64,000 bases of DNA, taken from UBA4416 sp964541155 (GTDB lineage Bacteria; Bacteroidota; Bacteroidia; B-17B0; Aurantibacillaceae). Below are positions 23,050 to 32,087 of the stretch, piece by piece. The stretch lies in NCBI GenBank assembly GCA_964541155.1, contig CAZIPC010000003.1, positions 186,001 to 250,000 on the forward strand, in the 5' to 3' direction. The notes under the pieces are model-generated. The model was not told the DNA's origin and made no database searches. It was given only the letters and a program-made list of their open reading frames with translations. The position numbers and the translations under genes are program-made. Positions within the stretch are counted from its first letter, which is position 1, and each line of letters starts with the position of its first letter.

Positions 23050-25518
23050 ATGATCAAGCTATTTTATTTTTATTTTCTTTTGTTAGTTGTATGTTTTAGT
23101 ACAACCCTTGTTGGCCAAACCTATACAATTTCTGGTAAAGTATTTGATGCAGATACCAAAGAGCCATTACCCTTTGTTCCGGTACTTATAAAAGGCACTA
23201 CTATTGGTGCTACTACCGATTTTGACGGTAATTATTCCATTACTACTTCCAAACTAGCCGATTCTATTGTATCTATATATGTTGGATATAAAAAAACAAC
23301 AAAAGCCATAAAGCGAGGGCAAAATCAATTAGTAAATATGCCAATGGTATTAGAAGGCGTTAATTTACTAGAAGTAGTTGTTAAAGCAGGCGAAAACCCA
23401 GCGCATCGTATCATTCGCAATGTGATTGCTAATAAAATAAATAATAATAAACGTAAGTTAGATGCCTATCAATACGAAACATACAATAAAGTAGAGTTTG
23501 ATTTAAATCGTATTCCAAAAGAAATGCGAGAAAAGAAAATTTTTAAACCTATTCAATTTGTGTTTGATAACGTAGATAGTTTAAACTCTGGCGAAAAACC
23601 ATCGTTACCAATATTTATTACCGAAGCTATTTCCAATATTTATTACCGAAGTAATCCCTCATTAAAAAAAGAAGTAATTATTGCTAATAAAATTACAGGT
23701 ATCGAAAACCCCAGTATTACATCTGTTATGGGAGATATGTATCAAAATATAAATATATACGATAATCATATTTTAGTGTTTGGAAAAGATTTTGTGAGTC
23801 CTATTTCAGATAATGGATTGTTTTCGTATAAATATTATTTAGAAGATAGTTCGTTTATTGGAAATACTTATTGCTATCATATTCGTTTTAAATCAAAACG
23901 TTCTCAAGAGTTGTGTTTTAGCGGAAATATGTGGATTGCAGATACTACATGGGCTGTTAAACGCTTAGAAATGACCATCCCAAAGGATGCTAATATTAAT
24001 TTTATTAATGCAGCAAACGTGGTGCAAGAATTTATAAAAATAGATAGTAGCTGGATGTTGAGTAAAGACAGATTAATAATTGATTTTGCATTAAATAAAA
24101 ATAAAGTAGGTATTTACGGGCGAAAAACAACGTCTTATAAAAACTTTATCATGAATCAGCCTAAAGAACCAAAGTTTTATGAATTTGGAGATAAGGTTAT
24201 TGTAGAAGAATCAGCATTAAAAAAATCAGATGAATTTTGGGATACCAACAGGCATGATAGTTTATCAATAAGAGAAAAAAAAATATACCACATGATAGAT
24301 ACAATAAAAACATTGCCAGTTTATAAAACATGGGTAGATGTGTTTACATTGTTTGTATCTGGATATAAAACAGTAAATAATTTTGAAATAGGACCTTATT
24401 TTAATTTATTAAGTTATAATCGCATTGAAGGACCACGTATTCGTTTTGGAGGAAGAACAAGCAGTAAGTTTAGCAGATGGTACGAGTTAAATGGCTATGT
24501 AGCATATGGATTTAAAGACGAAAAATACAAATACAGCATTGGCTTTAAAAGTTTTATTTCGAAAAAACCACATAGGCAACTGGTTGGGATGACCTATAAA
24601 AGTGATTATGAAATTTTAGGGCAAAGTCAAAATGGATTTTCGCAAGATAATTTATTTGCTTCTTTATTACGAACCAATCCATTAACTAATTTAACGAGAG
24701 TAGATCAAACTAGTGCTTGGTACGAAAGAGAATGGGTAGATGGATTAACCTCTAAAATAACCTTGGCCGGAAGAACGATTACGCCTTTATTAGCAAACTC
24801 CTATAAATACTATAAAAATGATGGAAGCATTTCTCAAAAAGAAAATATTAGAAATACGGAGGTAAGATTAAATGTGAGGTTTGCCTATAAAGAAAAGTAC
24901 ATTAATGGAGATTTTGCCAGAATTAGTTTAGGAACAAAATGGCCAGTGCTACAATTAAATTATGCAAAATCATTGCAAAATGCATTTCGTGGCGAGTATG
25001 ATTATCAAAAGGTGGTATTAAATGTGAGTGATCGCATCAGATTAGCATCGATATTAGGTTATACAGATTATACAGCCGAAGTTGGAAAAATTTATGGTAT
25101 AGTACCTTATCCTTTAATGGAATTACATGGAGGAAATGAAACATTTGTATACGATTATATGGCATTTAATATGATGAAATACTATGAGTTTGTAAGTGAT
25201 CAATACGCTTCGGTAGGTATATTTCATCATTTTGAAGGATTATTATTTAATAAAATGCCACTCATAAAAAAATTAAAATGGAGAGAGGTAGTAACCTGTA
25301 AAGCTTTGTGGGGTAGTGTAAACAACAAAAATAAATCAACACTTATTTTTCCTACTACATTAAGTGCCTTAGGAAATGAACCATACGTTGAGTTTAGTGC
25401 AGGAGTAGAAAATATTTTTAAAGTGTTTAGAATTGATGCTTTGTGGCGTTCAACCTATTTAAGACCAAAAGCTATTGATAATTTTGGTGTTAAATTTGGA
25501 TTCCAATTAACGTTTTAG
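23050..25518 (+). CDS. DUF5686 outer-membrane protein with CarboxypepD_reg-like domain
   Basis: 822 residues from ATG 23050; an upstream GTG at 23023 would add nine residues before the signal peptide. A signal sequence (FYFYFLLLVVCFSTTLVGQ) is followed by a carboxypeptidase regulatory-like Ig domain (YTISGKVFDADTKEPLPFVPVLIKG, then ATTDFDGNYSI). Next come the DUF5686 body and a C-terminal beta-barrel-like half with alternating strands, ending in aromatic/hydrophobic GFQLTF. Proteins of this build sit in the outer membrane of Bacteroidota, and their substrate is unknown. The lptB gene for LPS transport follows, though with its own candidate promoter boxes. Confidence 0.85.
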   Translation: MIKLFYFYFLLLVVCFSTTLVGQTYTISGKVFDADTKEPLPFVPVLIKGTTIGATTDFDGNYSITTSKLADSIVSIYVGYKKTTKAIKRGQNQLVNMPMVLEGVNLLEVVVKAGENPAHRIIRNVIANKINNNKRKLDAYQYETYNKVEFDLNRIPKEMREKKIFKPIQFVFDNVDSLNSGEKPSLPIFITEAISNIYYRSNPSLKKEVIIANKITGIENPSITSVMGDMYQNINIYDNHILVFGKDFVSPISDNGLFSYKYYLEDSSFIGNTYCYHIRFKSKRSQELCFSGNMWIADTTWAVKRLEMTIPKDANINFINAANVVQEFIKIDSSWMLSKDRLIIDFALNKNKVGIYGRKTTSYKNFIMNQPKEPKFYEFGDKVIVEESALKKSDEFWDTNRHDSLSIREKKIYHMIDTIKTLPVYKTWVDVFTLFVSGYKTVNNFEIGPYFNLLSYNRIEGPRIRFGGRTSSKFSRWYELNGYVAYGFKDEKYKYSIGFKSFISKKPHRQLVGMTYKSDYEILGQSQNGFSQDNLFASLLRTNPLTNLTRVDQTSAWYEREWVDGLTSKITLAGRTITPLLANSYKYYKNDGSISQKENIRNTEVRLNVRFAYKEKYINGDFARISLGTKWPVLQLNYAKSLQNAFRGEYDYQKVVLNVSDRIRLASILGYTDYTAEVGKIYGIVPYPLMELHGGNETFVYDYMAFNMMKYYEFVSDQYASVGIFHHFEGLLFNKMPLIKKLKWREVVTCKALWGSVNNKNKSTLIFPTTLSALGNEPYVEFSAGVENIFKVFRIDALWRSTYLRPKAIDNFGVKFGFQLTF

Positions 25519-25560
25519 TATAAATCGTTTTGTTTACATTTTTTGTCATTTTAGTTAGCA

Positions 25561-25578
25561 TATCTTTGATTATATTTG
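25561..25578 (+). promoter_or_regulatory. two TAnnTTTG boxes upstream of lptB
   Basis: TATCTTTG (25561-25568) and TATATTTG (25571-25578) both match the -7 consensus exactly and are 10 bp apart, about 20-38 bases before the lptB ATG. A TTTG at 25542-25545 is nearby, but at less than ideal spacing to either. Confidence 0.4.
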
Positions 25579-25598
25579 ATAGATATTAGTTTAAGCAA

Positions 25599-26324
25599 AT
25601 GGTACTTCGTTCAGAAAATTTAGTAAAAAAATATAAAAATAGAACTGTTGCTAACAACGTTAGTGTTGAAGTGCATCAAGGCGAAATAGTTGGGCTACTA
25701 GGCCCTAATGGAGCAGGTAAAACAACCTCTTTTTATATGATTGTAGGAATGGTAAAACCTAATTCAGGAAAAATATTTTTAGATAACATAGATATTACCA
25801 GTGAGCCCATGTATAAGCGCGCTCAATTAGGCGTAGGGTATTTACCACAAGAAGCCTCAGTTTTTAGAAAATTAAGTATTGAAGATAATTTGAGAGCTGT
25901 TTTGCAAATGACTAAATTAACCACAGCAGAGCAAGAATATAAAGTGGAAAGTTTATTAGATGAATTTGCATTACACCATGTTCGTAAAAACTTAGGTGAT
26001 CAATTATCGGGAGGAGAAAGAAGAAGAACTGAAATCGCAAGAGCATTAGCAACCGACCCAAAATTTATTTTATTAGACGAACCTTTTGCAGGCGTTGATC
26101 CAATAGCTGTAGAAGACATACAAAGTGTAGTGCGAAAATTAAAAGATAAAAACATTGGTATTTTAATTACAGATCATAATGTTCATGAAACATTAAACAT
26201 TACTGATAGAACGTATTTGTTATACGCTGGAGAGGTTATTAAATCTGGATCTGCCGAAGACTTAGCAAACGACGAAATGGTTAGACGTGTCTATCTTGGT
26301 AATAATTTCGAATTAAGAAAATAG
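25599..26324 (+). CDS. lptB: LPS export ABC transporter ATPase LptB
   Basis: 241 residues. Walker A GPNGAGKTT (35-43), Q-loop region LPQEASVFRKLS, signature LSGGERRR, Walker B FILLDEPFAGVDP and the switch ITDHNVHET are all intact. The LPQEASVFRKLS and GERRR pattern is typical of LptB, the ATPase that powers lipopolysaccharide extraction from the inner membrane. The lptF/G permease genes are not in the window. Ten bases separate it from the Nramp gene, so they may be co-transcribed. Confidence 0.93.
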   Translation: MVLRSENLVKKYKNRTVANNVSVEVHQGEIVGLLGPNGAGKTTSFYMIVGMVKPNSGKIFLDNIDITSEPMYKRAQLGVGYLPQEASVFRKLSIEDNLRAVLQMTKLTTAEQEYKVESLLDEFALHHVRKNLGDQLSGGERRRTEIARALATDPKFILLDEPFAGVDPIAVEDIQSVVRKLKDKNIGILITDHNVHETLNITDRTYLLYAGEVIKSGSAEDLANDEMVRRVYLGNNFELRK

Positions 26325-26333
26325 TTCAAAATA

Positions 26334-28199
26334 GTGGAACACCGTTCACATAAATCATTAGATGAAGTTCATGCATCTGTAAACACTTCAAATAAGGGAG
26401 GGTTTAAAAAATTATTAGCCTTTATTGGTCCAGCTTATATGATTAGTGTAGGATACATGGATCCTGGAAATTGGGCAACAGATATTGAGGGTGGAAGCAA
26501 ATATGGTTATAGTTTAATTTGGGTTTTAGTAATGAGTAATTTAATTGCTTTATTATTACAAAGCCATTGTGTTCGTTTAGGAGTAGTGTCTGGTAGAGAT
26601 TTAGCACAAGCATCAAGAGATCATTATTCTAAATTTATTAATTACTTTTTATATGCCCTTGCCGAAATTGCCATTGCAGCATGTGATTTGGCGGAAGTAA
26701 TAGGAATGGCCATTGGAATTCATCTTTTGTTCCCATCTATATCAATTTTAGGAGGTGTTTGTATCACTGTATTAGATAGTTTTATATTATTGTTTTTACT
26801 AAATTCTGGAATAAGAAAGTTAGAAGCATTTATTATTTCACTTGTAGGTATTATTGGTGTTTCTTTTTTTATACAATTATTTATTGCAAAACCCGATATT
26901 TCTGAAGTAGCAAAAGGCCTTATTCCAGGCTTTGTGAATGAAAACGCATTGTATATAGCTATTGGAATTATTGGAGCAACAGTTATGCCTCACAATTTAT
27001 ATTTACATTCCTCTTTAGTTCAAACCAGGCAGTTTGATAGAACGTTTATAGAAATTAAAAAAGCTATTCGTTTTAATATTATTGATAGTGCTGTGGCTTT
27101 AAATTTAGCACTGTTTGTAAATGCGGCTATTTTAATAATAGCAGCTACTACTTTTTTTAATACAGGAATAGAGGTAACAGAAATACAAGATGCTCATAAA
27201 ATGATGGCTCCTATGTTAGGAAGTACATTAGCTCCTTTATTATTTGCTATCGCATTAATTGCAGCTGGCCAAAGTTCTACCATTACAGGCACCTTGGCTG
27301 GCCAAGTTATAATGGAAGGATATTTAAATTTAAGATTGCAACCCTGGATTAGAAGATTACTTACACGTATTATCGCCATTATTCCAGCATTTTTAACAAT
27401 TTACTTTTTTGGAGAAAGTAAAACTGGAGATTTGTTAGTGTTAAGTCAGGTAATATTAAGTTTACAATTAGGATTTGCTATCATTCCATTAATTCATTTT
27501 GTGAGTAATAAAAAAAGAATGGGCGAATTTGTCATTCCCTTCTGGCAAAAAATTGCTTCGTGGATTTCGGTGTTGGTTATTGTGTTTTTAAATTGTCAAA
27601 TGCTATTTAATAAGGTAAAAGAATGGCTTCAAAATTCTGATTATTCTTTTATTATATCAATAACTGTAGTTCCATTAATGATTGCTTGCTTAGGTATTTT
27701 GCTATACATTATGTTTGAACCATTGTTTAAAAACACAAAACAAACGTTATCATCTCAATTTCATGGCGATGTTCCAAAAATTGTTTTCGAATCACCTAAG
27801 CCATATTCTTCTATAGCTATTACAGTTGATTTTAGTTCAAGTGATAATAAGGCCATTAACAAAGCTATTATGTTAGGAGGCAAACAAGCACATTATAGTT
27901 TAATACATGTATTAGAAACTACTAATGCCGTTTTTTATGGCGAACATACAAATGATTATGAGCGAAGTGAGGATAGCCTCAATCTATTAAATTATAAAAA
28001 TCAATTAACCGAAAAAGGATATAATTGTGATTTTAAATTAGGATTTGGTAGCCCAAAATCTGTTATCCCCAATTTAGTGGTAGATTGTGATTTATTGGTA
28101 ATGGGAACACATGGGCACACAACAATTAAAGATATACTTTTTGGAACTACAGTAGAAAGTGTTAGGCATAAAATTTCTATTCCTTTGGTTTTAGTATAA
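26334..28199 (+). CDS. Nramp divalent metal transporter fused to a universal stress protein domain
   Basis: 621 residues from a GTG codon ten bases after lptB. The first ~455 residues are an Nramp/MntH transporter with about 11 membrane helices. DPGN (43-46, helix 1) and MPHN near 218 (helix 6) are the metal-binding motifs for proton-coupled Mn/Fe uptake. After a short linker, residues ~490-621 form a cytosolic UspA-like domain (IAITVDFSSSDNKAINKAI, then VMGTHGHTTIKDILFGTTVE and IPLVLV), where the glycine-rich loop could bind a nucleotide. Bacterial MntH is normally about 410-450 residues without this domain. The added domain could gate transport in response to energy state; that is inference. 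Confidence 0.9.
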   Translation: MEHRSHKSLDEVHASVNTSNKGGFKKLLAFIGPAYMISVGYMDPGNWATDIEGGSKYGYSLIWVLVMSNLIALLLQSHCVRLGVVSGRDLAQASRDHYSKFINYFLYALAEIAIAACDLAEVIGMAIGIHLLFPSISILGGVCITVLDSFILLFLLNSGIRKLEAFIISLVGIIGVSFFIQLFIAKPDISEVAKGLIPGFVNENALYIAIGIIGATVMPHNLYLHSSLVQTRQFDRTFIEIKKAIRFNIIDSAVALNLALFVNAAILIIAATTFFNTGIEVTEIQDAHKMMAPMLGSTLAPLLFAIALIAAGQSSTITGTLAGQVIMEGYLNLRLQPWIRRLLTRIIAIIPAFLTIYFFGESKTGDLLVLSQVILSLQLGFAIIPLIHFVSNKKRMGEFVIPFWQKIASWISVLVIVFLNCQMLFNKVKEWLQNSDYSFIISITVVPLMIACLGILLYIMFEPLFKNTKQTLSSQFHGDVPKIVFESPKPYSSIAITVDFSSSDNKAINKAIMLGGKQAHYSLIHVLETTNAVFYGEHTNDYERSEDSLNLLNYKNQLTEKGYNCDFKLGFGSPKSVIPNLVVDCDLLVMGTHGHTTIKDILFGTTVESVRHKISIPLVLV

Positions 28200-28261
28200 T
28201 AAATTACAAAAACAGTTTTTTAAAGTTTAAAATTTATCTTATTTTGCAATAAAATATTCTA

Positions 28262-29383
28262 TTGCAAATAGTAGTAAATACTCGACTTTTAATTAAAAAT
28301 AAATTAGATGGTATTGGTTGGTTTAGTTATCAAACACTTAAACGAATTACCCAACAAAATCCAAATGTTCATTTTGTATTTTTATTTGATAGAAACTATG
28401 ACAACGAGTTTATTTTTTCAGATAACATAACCCCCGTTGTTATTGGTCCGCAAGCCAGGCATCCTTTTTTATATTATTCTTGGTTCCATATTTCAGTAAA
28501 ATCTATTCTAAATAAATTAAATCCTGACATGTTTTTGTCGCCAGATGGTTTTTTATCATTAGGAGCAAAATGCAAGCAATTACCAGTGATACATGATATT
28601 AATTTTTATCATAACCCTAAAGATTTAAAGCCTCTTACGAGTAAATATTATAATTATTATTTTCCAAAATATGCTAAAATAGCTACACGAATAGCCACTG
28701 TATCTGAATATAGCAAAAAAGATATTTCTGATAATTATAACATAAAGCCTGATAAGATTGATGTTGTATATAATGGCATAAACGAAGGTTTCGAAAAACA
28801 ATCAGAAGAGCAAAAACAAAATATTAGAATTAAATATTCGAACGGAAAACCATATTTTTTATTTGTTGGATCTCAAAGCCCTCGAAAAAATTTAAAACGA
28901 TTGGTGCAATCATTTGATGTATTTAAAGAAAAAACAAATTCAGATTTTAAATTAGTTTTAGTAGGCGCAATTTATTTAAATGATCGTAATCTTACTCAGC
29001 TTATCAATACATCTAAGTATTGCAATGATATTGTAATTGTAGGTCGACAGCCACAGCAAGAATTAGAAAAAATAATGGGAAGTGCTTTTGCTTTAACATT
29101 TGTTCCTTATTTTGAAGGTTTTGGTATTCCAATGATAGAAGCCTTTAAATCTGAAATCCCAGTAATTTGTAGTAACACCACGAGTATGCCAGAAATAGCT
29201 TCTGATGCTGCATTAATGGTAAATCCTTTTGAGGTAAATAGTATTAGTAATGGTATGATAGAACTTTATCGTAATTCCTCGCTTTATCAACAGTTAATTC
29301 AAAAAGGTAATATAAGAAAGCAAGCATTCTCTTGGGATAAATCAGCAGACCTGCTTTGGAAAAGTATCAATCAGTGCTTATGA
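28262..29383 (+). CDS. family GT4 glycosyltransferase
   Basis: 373 residues starting with TTG; the reading frame has a stop just upstream and no ATG or GTG fits. MQIVVNTRLL, then IATVSEYSKKDISDNYNI, YFLFVGSQSPRKNLKRLVQSF and FVPYFEGFGIPMIEAFKSEIPVICSN, followed by the EIASDAALMVNPF glutamate region, are classic GT-B family 4 motifs. It should transfer a sugar from a nucleotide donor to a surface glycan at the inner membrane; the acceptor is unknown. It overlaps the next gene by an ATGA junction. Confidence 0.9.
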   Translation: MQIVVNTRLLIKNKLDGIGWFSYQTLKRITQQNPNVHFVFLFDRNYDNEFIFSDNITPVVIGPQARHPFLYYSWFHISVKSILNKLNPDMFLSPDGFLSLGAKCKQLPVIHDINFYHNPKDLKPLTSKYYNYYFPKYAKIATRIATVSEYSKKDISDNYNIKPDKIDVVYNGINEGFEKQSEEQKQNIRIKYSNGKPYFLFVGSQSPRKNLKRLVQSFDVFKEKTNSDFKLVLVGAIYLNDRNLTQLINTSKYCNDIVIVGRQPQQELEKIMGSAFALTFVPYFEGFGIPMIEAFKSEIPVICSNTTSMPEIASDAALMVNPFEVNSISNGMIELYRNSSLYQQLIQKGNIRKQAFSWDKSADLLWKSINQCL

Positions 29384-30852
29384 GTTCACCAATTAGTAAA
29401 TCGGCCTTTATTAAAGCAGAGCAATGCTTAAAACATTTTTATTTATACAAAAATCATCCTTACTTACGCGATTCTTTATCCAAAGAAAAGCAGTTGATTT
29501 TTAAAAGAGGAACAGATGTTGGTATTTTTGCTCAAAAATTATTTCCAGGAGGAGTTGATGTAACTATTGGCGAAAAACGTGATCAACAATTGTTTGCACA
29601 AAAAACAAAAGAATTAATAGAAAATGGTGCAACTACTATTTATGAGGCAACTTTTATTTACAATGATTTATTGGTAATGGTTGATATTCTTCATAAATAT
29701 AACAATCATTGGATTGCATATGAGGTGAAAAGTTCATTAAAAATTACCGAAACGTATGTGAAAGATGCTTGCTTTCAATATTTTGTGATAAAAAATTGTT
29801 TACCAAATTTATTAGATTTTAATTTACTAACATTAAATCCAAAATATATTTTAGAAAAAGAAATTGATATTTCTAAATTATTTAAAACAACTTCTATACT
29901 TAATGATGCAATTAAAAATATAGATTATTTTAATCATAAAACGCAGATTGCTAAATTAACTTTAGAACAAGGTAAGATACCAGATATAAAAATAGGAATT
30001 CATTGTTTTCAACCATATGAATGTGATTTTTTAGGCACTTGCTGGAAAAACAGCAACGATCCAAACTCCGTATTAACATTAGGTAAATTAACAAAACAAG
30101 CTATGTTTGATTTGTACGATAATAACATTAAGCGAATTGATGATATTGATATTAATACAATTGAACAAAAAGAATTAAAAATACAAGTAAAAGCATCTAA
30201 AGAACAACTAGAACAAATTTATTTTGATGAAGTTAAATCCTTTACTTCAACTATTAAAAAATCAATTTGTAGTTTAGATATTGAAGTATGGATGCCAGCA
30301 ATACCTTATTATTCAGGAACAAAACCATTTCAACAAATACCATTTTTGTTTTCGATGATTTATAAAGAGAACAATGAAATCAAAAAATACAGTTACTTTA
30401 AGCCTATTGAAGAGGATTTTAGAAAAGATTTTTTAGAACAAATTTTACAAGCAACTCAAGATTTTGAAACAATTCTGATGTTCGATAAATCCTTAGAGGA
30501 AAATGTCTTAAATCAATTGTCCGATTTGTTTCCTGAGTATAAACTAAAAATTCAAAACTTTAAAAATAAAATTGTTGATTTAGCTGATCCAATTAAGAAA
30601 GGAAATTATTACCATCCCGACATGAGAGGAAATTTTACTTTAAAAAGTTTGGCTCCATTAGTTAATCAAGAAGCTGGGTTTAATGATTTGGATATTCAAT
30701 CAGGAATTAGCGCTATGTATATGTATGAGAGTTTACTATCACTTAACTCTATTGAAGCTGAAACAGTGAAACAACAATTAATAGATTATTGTGAAATGGA
30801 TGCTCTTATAACGTATCAATTGTTGAATTTTTATAACAGTAAACTAGATTAA
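29380..30852 (+). CDS. DUF2779-type protein with PD-(D/E)XK nuclease-like and RNase H-like regions
   Basis: 490 residues from the ATG at 29380, which overlaps the glycosyltransferase stop (ATGA); an earlier TTG would lie inside that gene. The N-terminal half resembles RecB-type nucleases: MVDILHKYNNHWIAYEVKSS gives Asp and the ExK pair. CFQPYECDFLGTCW, near residue 210, supplies cysteines as in the iron-sulfur cluster of Cas4/AddB-like proteins. The C-terminal half (SICSLDIEVWMPA with Asp-x-Glu, LMFDKSLEENVL, and YCEMDALITYQLL near the end) looks like a DEDD exonuclease fold, as in DUF2779 proteins. It is likely a DNA- or RNA-processing enzyme of unknown pathway. Confidence 0.75.
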   Translation: MSSPISKSAFIKAEQCLKHFYLYKNHPYLRDSLSKEKQLIFKRGTDVGIFAQKLFPGGVDVTIGEKRDQQLFAQKTKELIENGATTIYEATFIYNDLLVMVDILHKYNNHWIAYEVKSSLKITETYVKDACFQYFVIKNCLPNLLDFNLLTLNPKYILEKEIDISKLFKTTSILNDAIKNIDYFNHKTQIAKLTLEQGKIPDIKIGIHCFQPYECDFLGTCWKNSNDPNSVLTLGKLTKQAMFDLYDNNIKRIDDIDINTIEQKELKIQVKASKEQLEQIYFDEVKSFTSTIKKSICSLDIEVWMPAIPYYSGTKPFQQIPFLFSMIYKENNEIKKYSYFKPIEEDFRKDFLEQILQATQDFETILMFDKSLEENVLNQLSDLFPEYKLKIQNFKNKIVDLADPIKKGNYYHPDMRGNFTLKSLAPLVNQEAGFNDLDIQSGISAMYMYESLLSLNSIEAETVKQQLIDYCEMDALITYQLLNFYNSKLD

Positions 30853-30969
30853 TAAATTGTTCTTAAAATCATAAATTGTATTAATTTTAAACTTAATTAT
30901 AGTAATTGATTTCAAAGAGAATAAGACTCTATTAATAAAAAATAAATACTATTATTTTAACTACAATTC

Positions 30970-32046
30970 GTGAATTTAAAATTTATAATCATCTTTATTC
31001 CTTTTGTTTTAAAAGCTCAAATTAAAACAGATTCTTTAAAAAAGGTAAAGTATTTAATGGCTCCAGTATTATTTAAAACACCAGAAACAGGTTGGGCATA
31101 CGGAGTATCAGGCTCAACAAATTTTAAAACAACATTTAGATCTGATTCGCTAACCAGAACATCTGTTATTACAACCTTAGGTGTTTTTTCAGAAAAACAA
31201 CAAAACGTACAAGCAATAGATGCAACTATATATTTTCCAAAAGAAAAATACGTACTTTATTCACAAATAGCCCATAGCTATTTTCCAGATAAATTTTGGG
31301 GCATAGGTTATACAGCAAAAGATAAAAACGAGGAACGTTATGTGTTTGAACAATTAACTATAAATCCTCATGTGAAAAGAAAAATTAAGAAGAATGTATT
31401 TTTTGGTGTATTATTTGACTATCAAAGCATCTTAAATTTAAAATACAAACAAGGGAGTTTAATGGAGTCTACCTTTTTTTATGGTAAAACCAACTATCAT
31501 ATATTGGGCTTAGGCATAAGTGCCAGTTATGATACCCGTAATTCTTCTTTTTGGCCTACTAAAGGAATATTTTTACAAACACAGTTCACAACTTACAATA
31601 CATCTGTGGCATCGAGCTATACATTTAATAAATGGTTGTTGGAATGTAGGTTTTTTAAAAAACTATCTAAAAAAGGTGTAATTGCAGGACAATTTTATAA
31701 TTATTTTACATTTGGTCAAACTCCTTATCGTTCACTTGCAAGTTTCGGAGGTGCAAGTAATTTACGAGGATTTTATCAAGGTAGGTATAGAGATAATGCC
31801 ATGTATTCTGCAATAATCGAATATAGAGCACATCTTTTTTGGAAGATAAGTATTTGTTTGTTTTGGGGAGCGGGTAATGTATACAGTAATTTTAACAATA
31901 TAAATCAACAGCCCATTAAACGTAGTTTTGGAGGAGGATTAAGATTTAAATTATTAGAAAAAGAAAATTTTAACTTTAGATTAGATTATGGTTATTCGGA
32001 TAATTATAATAAAGGGTTTTATTTTACAGTTGGCGAATGTTTTTAA
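30970..32046 (+). CDS. BamA/TamA-like outer-membrane beta-barrel protein without POTRA domains
   Basis: 358 residues starting with GTG, followed by a signal peptide (LKFIIIFIPFVLKAQ). The whole mature chain is a 16-strand-like barrel of alternating residues. The conserved GGASNLRGFYQGRYRDN segment matches the VRGF/Y loop of the surface antigen (D15/BamA) barrel. It ends in an aromatic strand close to the C-terminus. The POTRA repeats of BamA are absent, so it belongs to the short barrel-only group, perhaps a transporter or lipase partner. It converges on the large T9SS gene. Confidence 0.8.
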   Translation: MNLKFIIIFIPFVLKAQIKTDSLKKVKYLMAPVLFKTPETGWAYGVSGSTNFKTTFRSDSLTRTSVITTLGVFSEKQQNVQAIDATIYFPKEKYVLYSQIAHSYFPDKFWGIGYTAKDKNEERYVFEQLTINPHVKRKIKKNVFFGVLFDYQSILNLKYKQGSLMESTFFYGKTNYHILGLGISASYDTRNSSFWPTKGIFLQTQFTTYNTSVASSYTFNKWLLECRFFKKLSKKGVIAGQFYNYFTFGQTPYRSLASFGGASNLRGFYQGRYRDNAMYSAIIEYRAHLFWKISICLFWGAGNVYSNFNNINQQPIKRSFGGGLRFKLLEKENFNFRLDYGYSDNYNKGFYFTVGECF

Positions 32047-32087
32047 AAAAGCACTCGTTAACTGTATACATTTTTAATTATGAATTT

